64,000 nt of DNA from Fibrivirga algicola. Its GTDB lineage: Bacteria > Bacteroidota > Bacteroidia > Cytophagales > Spirosomataceae. Within the stretch, counting starts at the first letter, position 1; each line of letters opens with the position of its first letter. The notes beneath the pieces were generated by a model. The model did no database searches. It saw only the letters and a program-made list of their open reading frames with translations, and was not told where the DNA came from. This document shows, piece after piece, positions 59,885 to 64,000 of this stretch. Made by a program: the position numbers and the translations under genes. The stretch spans positions 124,001 to 188,000 of the forward strand of contig NZ_WAEL01000007.1 in assembly GCF_011742925.1 (NCBI RefSeq). The letters are read 5' to 3'.

Positions 59885-60547
59885 TCAGTCGTGGCATTCC
59901 ATCAGCAGGAGGTCACCGGTTTGGGTGCTGATCCGTACGAACCCATCGTCGGCGGCCTCGTTGCTGCTTCCGGTGCGATAGCCGATAGTCAGTGACTCAT
60001 CGTGTAAATCATAGAGTAGGCCTTCGGTTTCAATACCCGTGACCGTACCAACCGGAATCAGGGAAATTGGTGTGCCTTTGGCATACCATTTCTCGAACCG
60101 ACCCACCAACGGGTAAATGACTGAATAATCATCGATCAGCGTAACCTTGATCTTCGACTTGAAGCGCACAATGTTGGTCAGGTTGGTAATGGTGTGGTCC
60201 ATACGCCGACCGGTAGCCCAGACAATGTTGACGGCCGGAAATCCACGCTCAATCAGGAAGTCAATGCCTTTCTCCAGATCCGTCTTGTTTTGATCGGGGG
60301 TCGAAACGATCTCAATCGGGTATTGAGCCGCCCGAACGGCCTCTATATCCAGGTCGCGGTCAAAATCACCCAGCAAAACGTCCGCTTTCAGCCCCATAGC
60401 CATGACCCGGTGAATCGCCTGATCGAGTACGACTACATAAGGCGACCATTCGAGCAGTTGACCCAGCAGGTCGGGCTGGCACGATTCGCCATTGGCAATC
60501 AGCAGCGCTGGCTCCTGCTTTTCGCGAACAATATGATGAGATGACAT
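59885..60547 (-). CDS. Thiamine pyrophosphokinase
   Basis: 220 aa. Typical motifs: LIANGESCQPDLL, KADVLLGDFDR, the NKTDLEKGIDFLI acid pair and ATGRRMDHTITNL. It transfers pyrophosphate from ATP to thiamine to make thiamine pyrophosphate. The C-terminal domain (GTPISLIPVGTVTGIETEGLLYDL) binds thiamine. Single gene with its own upstream region. Confidence 0.9.
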   Translation of the reverse strand: MSSHHIVREKQEPALLIANGESCQPDLLGQLLEWSPYVVVLDQAIHRVMAMGLKADVLLGDFDRDLDIEAVRAAQYPIEIVSTPDQNKTDLEKGIDFLIERGFPAVNIVWATGRRMDHTITNLTNIVRFKSKIKVTLIDDYSVIYPLVGRFEKWYAKGTPISLIPVGTVTGIETEGLLYDLHDESLTIGYRTGSSNEAADDGFVRISTQTGDLLLMECHD

Positions 60548-60752
60548 ACACTAAACTGGATCAACAATAAGATTGGGTTGCTCATCTGGCTGCCAATTGC
60601 GAGTGAACGCGGTAATAAGCAGCAGAAGGAGGCGAGCGGTGGCGTAAAACTACAGTTCAACCCTGGGGAACAAGCGTGCGTAGGCTGGAAAAATAGAACC
60701 AAATCGCGCTATGTAGCCGTTACGTACCCATACCAAACGCTTAGATTGACGT

Positions 60753-61220
60753 ATGCATATTACAAAACATAAGGTAGTGGCCATTCGATACACGCTGCGG
60801 AACGATGCCGGGCAGGTGCTCGATTCAAGCGAAGGCGGCGAGCCACTTTATTATTTACACGGCGAAAACAACCTGATTCCTGGTATGGAAGAAGGATTGG
60901 AGGGCCGTCAGGCGGGCGATAAACTTAACCTGGTTATTCCGCCCGAGAAGGGATATGGGGTGCGTGACCCTAAGAATGTTCACCAGGTTCCGGCATCAGC
61001 CTTCGGTGGTGCTCCCGTTGAGGTGGGTATGCAGTTCCAGGCTGACGATGGCATGGTAGTTACGGTAAAAGAAGTGGGTCCAACGTCGGTCACCATCGAC
61101 GCTAACCATGAGCTGTCGGGCGAAACCCTGCATTTCGATATCGAAGTCGTGGAGGTACGTAATGCCACAGACGATGAAGTGTCGCATGGACATGCCCATG
61201 GGCCAGGTGGTCATCATTAA
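60753..61220 (+). CDS. slyD: FKBP-type peptidyl-prolyl isomerase, SlyD-like
   Basis: 155 aa. The split FKBP domain begins HKVVAIRYTLRNDAGQVLDSS and has YLHGENNLIPGMEEGLEG, then the inserted chaperone flap (~70-125), and ends in a His-rich tail (HGHAHGPGGHH) as in SlyD. It is cytoplasmic, catalyses prolyl isomerisation and its tail likely binds nickel or other metals. Terminator at 61243-61274. Confidence 0.9.
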   Translation: MHITKHKVVAIRYTLRNDAGQVLDSSEGGEPLYYLHGENNLIPGMEEGLEGRQAGDKLNLVIPPEKGYGVRDPKNVHQVPASAFGGAPVEVGMQFQADDGMVVTVKEVGPTSVTIDANHELSGETLHFDIEVVEVRNATDDEVSHGHAHGPGGHH

Positions 61221-61242
61221 TTTACCGTTAACACAATTTCTT

Positions 61243-61274
61243 CGAAGGCCCGGCAATTTGTTGTCGGGCCTTCG
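61243..61274 (+). terminator. Terminator after slyD
   Basis: CGAAGGCCCGGCAA pairs with TTGTCGGGCCTTCG (one G-U type mismatch), 4-nt loop, 22 nt after the stop. It lacks a long T-run. Confidence 0.75.
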
Positions 61275-62171
61275 CTCAGTTAAGCTGTTTGGCTCGCCAA
61301 ATTAAGTGCTTAGTTGGTTACAATCAGGCGATATGGGTAGCAACACGTATTCGTTTATAGCCTAATTAAGCACAGGCTGATCCACTTATTTTCAGGCTTG
61401 ACCTGCATTAGTGTATAAGGTAACATTAAAATTTGATTAAAATTAGGTTGTTATGTAACTGGTGGTAACCTAATAAATAGGCAGATAGAGTGAAAAAACG
61501 CATAAATGAGTGTTTTTCTCATAAAAGGTATGGTTTATCAAATATAAGTCGGTTTAGCTAAGTACTATAGTGATAAATACTCAATGAAAATATTATAATA
61601 TGAATTGTATACTTGCTCAGGCTTTACTACGCCGACAAGTATGCTTTTGGTTGTCTGGCGATAAAAAATCAATGGATTTCGATTCGTTTGTTATCTATTA
61701 GCAAACTTGGCACGCTAGTATTGCTTACAGGTAAGTTTGTACCCGTACTACGTGCCGCGCTTCTGCTTCGTTGTAGCTGACGGGTTACAAGTTAGTGTTA
61801 CAGCAATTAAGCTATTAAGTAGTTACGATTGTGTATATTAACTGATTGTCAAGCTATTAGAGTGTAAATTAATGTAGGCTTAACCAGTGAGTTTTTAGAT
61901 TTGCCACGTGTGTGCCCTTGCCTTAGGCAGACTATGTATAACCTATATCTCATATAGAATTTGAATTTTTTTTCAGGGCTCAGCGGGTTAATTGGTACGA
62001 TTTATGCTCTTGAATATGTAATAATGAAAATGTTTCAATATAATTAGTTTGCGACCTTTTTGCCATTTCTAGATCGACAGTTCAGCGAATTAGCAAATGC
62101 TTGCTAGGGAGCAGTGTGTCCAGTCAGTATCGAGATAATTACTCAATTATTCATCTATAAAATAGCATTGC
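61275..62171. other. 897-nt AT-rich gene-free region
   Basis: The longest gap in the window. It is far AT-richer than surrounding genes and has no convincing open frame, promoter box or long inverted repeat on inspection. It may hold a small RNA, a long leader for the lipoprotein gene, or decayed sequence. Confidence 0.5.
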
Positions 62172-63227
62172 ATGAAAACGTCAACTCAGCACTTACGCTA
62201 CCTCGGTTACGGGTTATGTCTCGCGGTGTCTCTGTACAACTGTAAGCCGAAAGATGTGGAGTCACTCACGCCATTCACCTACACATTCAAAGGGTTTGAC
62301 GATGTGAAGCTACCAGACATTGTGCCAACTGAGCCAGCAGCCGTTGTGGCTACGGCAGGAAGTGTGGCCTCCTCAACCGTGACAGCGGCCGTTAGCAGTG
62401 GCCTGGCCAATATGATGGCGACGGGGCAGGTGCCGGCGGCTGTACAACAGGCTGCCGCGGCTGTTAATCAGGCAGTTCCAGCGGAAAAGGCGACGCAACT
62501 GGTGGCCAGTTTTACGCCCGACGTAATCAACTCCTTAGCAACCTCGGGTGTGCCTGCCAGCATGAAGGCTGATATTGCTGCCATTGCGGCCAATCCAGCC
62601 CTGGCTGCTTACTGGCCTAAGTTTACGATGCCAACTGTAAACGGTAAAGCAGTGGGTGGACGTATTGGTGTCGGCACTACAGCCACCTTACTTAAACCTG
62701 TTATTATAACATTTGCCCGCGCCGACGATGACGCCTGCAAGTCAGCAGCTTCGGCAGCTGTTAATACAGCCCTGGAGAAGTTGAAACAGACGAGGGATGC
62801 GCAGACTGCGGCTGTCAATCAGACGTTTGACCAACGCAAAGGTGCTGCCCAAAACGAAACTGCGACTTGTAAATCAAGCAAGACTAGTTCATACGCCACC
62901 ATGCGTACCGATGCTAGAAAACAGTACGATCAAACCGTTGCCAGTCTGGAGACAGGTAAAACAGTGTTAGGGGAAACGATGTACAACTTGCTGAAAGTGA
63001 TGTACTCAGTAGCCTATGCGCAGACGCTCGAAGGTATCAGCACACTGGAGCGGGCCGATGCTACTGCCTGCGAGGCCGTAACGACTACTAAAATAACGAA
63101 TGCTGAAACCGCCAAGACAACAGACCTGAACAAAGTAACGGCTGGTTTTAACAATGCTGAGGCTGCGTTGACAAAAGCGCTGAATCAGGCAATTGCCAGC
63201 TGCCACAACCAGGGAAATGGAGGTTGA
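62172..63227 (+). CDS. Alanine-rich, helical lipoprotein of unknown function
   Basis: 351 aa. Signal ends with LAVSLYNCKPKD, a probable lipobox. The first half is very Ala/Val-rich (VPAAVQQAAAAVNQAVPAEKATQ), the second half is a probable coiled coil with regularly spaced Ala, Thr and Lys (NTALEKLKQTRDAQTAAVNQTF, NNAEAALTKALNQAIASC) and four scattered Cys. Not recognised. The outer-membrane barrel gene follows after 54 nt, so they are likely co-transcribed. Confidence 0.7.
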   Translation: MKTSTQHLRYLGYGLCLAVSLYNCKPKDVESLTPFTYTFKGFDDVKLPDIVPTEPAAVVATAGSVASSTVTAAVSSGLANMMATGQVPAAVQQAAAAVNQAVPAEKATQLVASFTPDVINSLATSGVPASMKADIAAIAANPALAAYWPKFTMPTVNGKAVGGRIGVGTTATLLKPVIITFARADDDACKSAASAAVNTALEKLKQTRDAQTAAVNQTFDQRKGAAQNETATCKSSKTSSYATMRTDARKQYDQTVASLETGKTVLGETMYNLLKVMYSVAYAQTLEGISTLERADATACEAVTTTKITNAETAKTTDLNKVTAGFNNAEAALTKALNQAIASCHNQGNGG

Positions 63228-63281
63228 TTTTTCGCTTTATCCAACTATGAAATTTGGTTCAACTTCTTAGTAATCAATGAT

Positions 63282-63980
63282 ATGAACAAACATTACATTT
63301 TTTCCGCCATCACTGCGCTCACCGTCTTCTTATCTGTTCAGTCGGCCCAGGCGCAAGTCAACTTAAAAAGTATCAGCGTTGGCGCCAGCTACTGGCAACC
63401 GTCGCTTGATTATTGGAACAACCGGTCGTTTCTGAATGATTACAATGCCGGTGCTGGCGCGAAACTGGCTGGCAAGGTGATGCCAACTGCCGCCATCGAA
63501 GTTGGTTTGATCAAAAACCTGTCACTGGGTGCACACGTCGGGTACTGGACAAACTCGGCATCTGGTGCAGTAAGCGTTGGAGGCACGAACCGTTCAGAAG
63601 ATTTCAAGCTCGCGATCATACCTGTGGCACTGGATTTGAAGTACACCTTTGCCAATTCTGGCGAAGGCGCTAAATCCCCATTTCTCACTCCTTATGTAGG
63701 GGTAAGCGTAGCCCGTTATTTTATCAGCAATAAATTTAATCGGGTCGTTGCTGGCAACACCGGATCAGTAAACGAAACGCAGACGGGCAATTCGTACGGA
63801 CTACAGGTATTTGCCGGGGCAGAGAAAAAACTGGTGAAGATGCTGTATGCAGGGTTAGATGTCCGCTACCATCTGGGCAACTACAACCAGTTGGTGAGAA
63901 CCGAGACAACCAGTACCAGCGAGAAAGTAAGCCTGAACGGCGTTGAAGCTGGCCTCTCACTCCGGTTGAAGTTCGATTAA
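63282..63980 (+). CDS. Outer-membrane beta-barrel protein (porin-like)
   Basis: 232 aa with signal peptide (FSAITALTVFLSVQSAQAQ). Alternating strands with aromatic girdles (ISVGASYWQPSLDYWNN, LSLGAHVGYWTNSASG, LTPYVGVSVARYF, YAGLDVRYHLGNYN) and a C-terminal VEAGLSLRLKFD fit an eight-strand barrel of the OmpA/OmpW-like type. Probably outer membrane. Its partner may be the preceding lipoprotein. Confidence 0.85.
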   Translation: MNKHYIFSAITALTVFLSVQSAQAQVNLKSISVGASYWQPSLDYWNNRSFLNDYNAGAGAKLAGKVMPTAAIEVGLIKNLSLGAHVGYWTNSASGAVSVGGTNRSEDFKLAIIPVALDLKYTFANSGEGAKSPFLTPYVGVSVARYFISNKFNRVVAGNTGSVNETQTGNSYGLQVFAGAEKKLVKMLYAGLDVRYHLGNYNQLVRTETTSTSEKVSLNGVEAGLSLRLKFD

Positions 63981-64000
63981 TCAACCAGACTAATCAAGTC

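Overview
The window looks like a stretch of chromosome from a Bacteroidota bacterium of the order Cytophagales, most likely a relative of Spirosoma. Reasons: a TonB-dependent receptor in one operon with a DUF4249 lipoprotein, many short-signal lipoproteins, CotH/lamin-tail and YHYH proteins, Bacteroidota-type promoters (TAnnTTTG) in front of several genes, almost no Shine-Dalgarno sites, and moderately GC-rich DNA (about 55% by eye). No rRNA, tRNA, CRISPR array, insertion sequence or prophage was recognised.

Layout. 0-3 kb: the tail of an oxalate/formate-type MFS transporter, its small subunit and a YdeP-like molybdopterin oxidoreductase. 3-9.5 kb, minus strand: a BNR/sortilin-like propeller protein, a TMEM220 protein, a TPR lipoprotein, a cell-wall amidase and an AraC regulator, the last divergent from an MFS transporter. 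9.6-18.5 kb: HAD phosphatase, MOSC protein, lipoproteins, MarR, then CtlX and arginine deiminase, Dps and an ArgE-like M20 hydrolase. 18.6-20.7 kb: an SdpR-like repressor followed by an SdpI domain fused to an alpha/beta hydrolase. 21-31.4 kb: PurN, a large CotH protein, two duplicated secreted cyclophilins around an ABC ATPase, an SDR, RNase H, galactokinase and transaldolase. 31.4-35.6 kb: FtsE, a fatty acid desaturase, and a pterin group (PTPS, FolE, SDR).

35.6-40.2 kb: a compact minus-strand run of ECF sigma factor, anti-sigma-like protein, CpxP/Spy-like protein, YHYH protein, MORN protein and SCO1-like copper protein, preceded by a threonine dehydratase-like gene 8 nt upstream. 40.2-48.3 kb: Zwf and 6-phosphogluconolactonase, a CAP protein, an M24 peptidase, a serine hydrolase and fumarase. 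48.4-50 kb: an AT-richer pair, an Mrr-type restriction endonuclease overlapping an apparently exported methyltransferase. 50-57.7 kb: a five-gene outer-membrane transport operon, divergent from an XRE/S24-like regulator with a very long proline-rich linker. 59-64 kb: DJ-1/PfpI protein, thiamine pyrophosphokinase, SlyD, a long AT-rich gap, then a lipoprotein and an outer-membrane barrel.

Four patterns go beyond single genes. (1) The octamer GGTACGTT occurs at least 30 times on the two strands, against about 2 expected. (2) Several intergenic gaps are almost filled by a long inverted repeat running from just after a stop codon to just before the next start; three share a GCAGCGCAAC core. (3) A 35-nt relic of the ABC ATPase 3' end sits before the first cyclophilin and records a duplication. 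(4) The sigma/anti-sigma/CpxP/YHYH/MORN/SCO run looks like a metal-linked envelope-stress module. Start codons were moved inward from the longest open frame wherever the family start, signal peptide or promoter argued for it.
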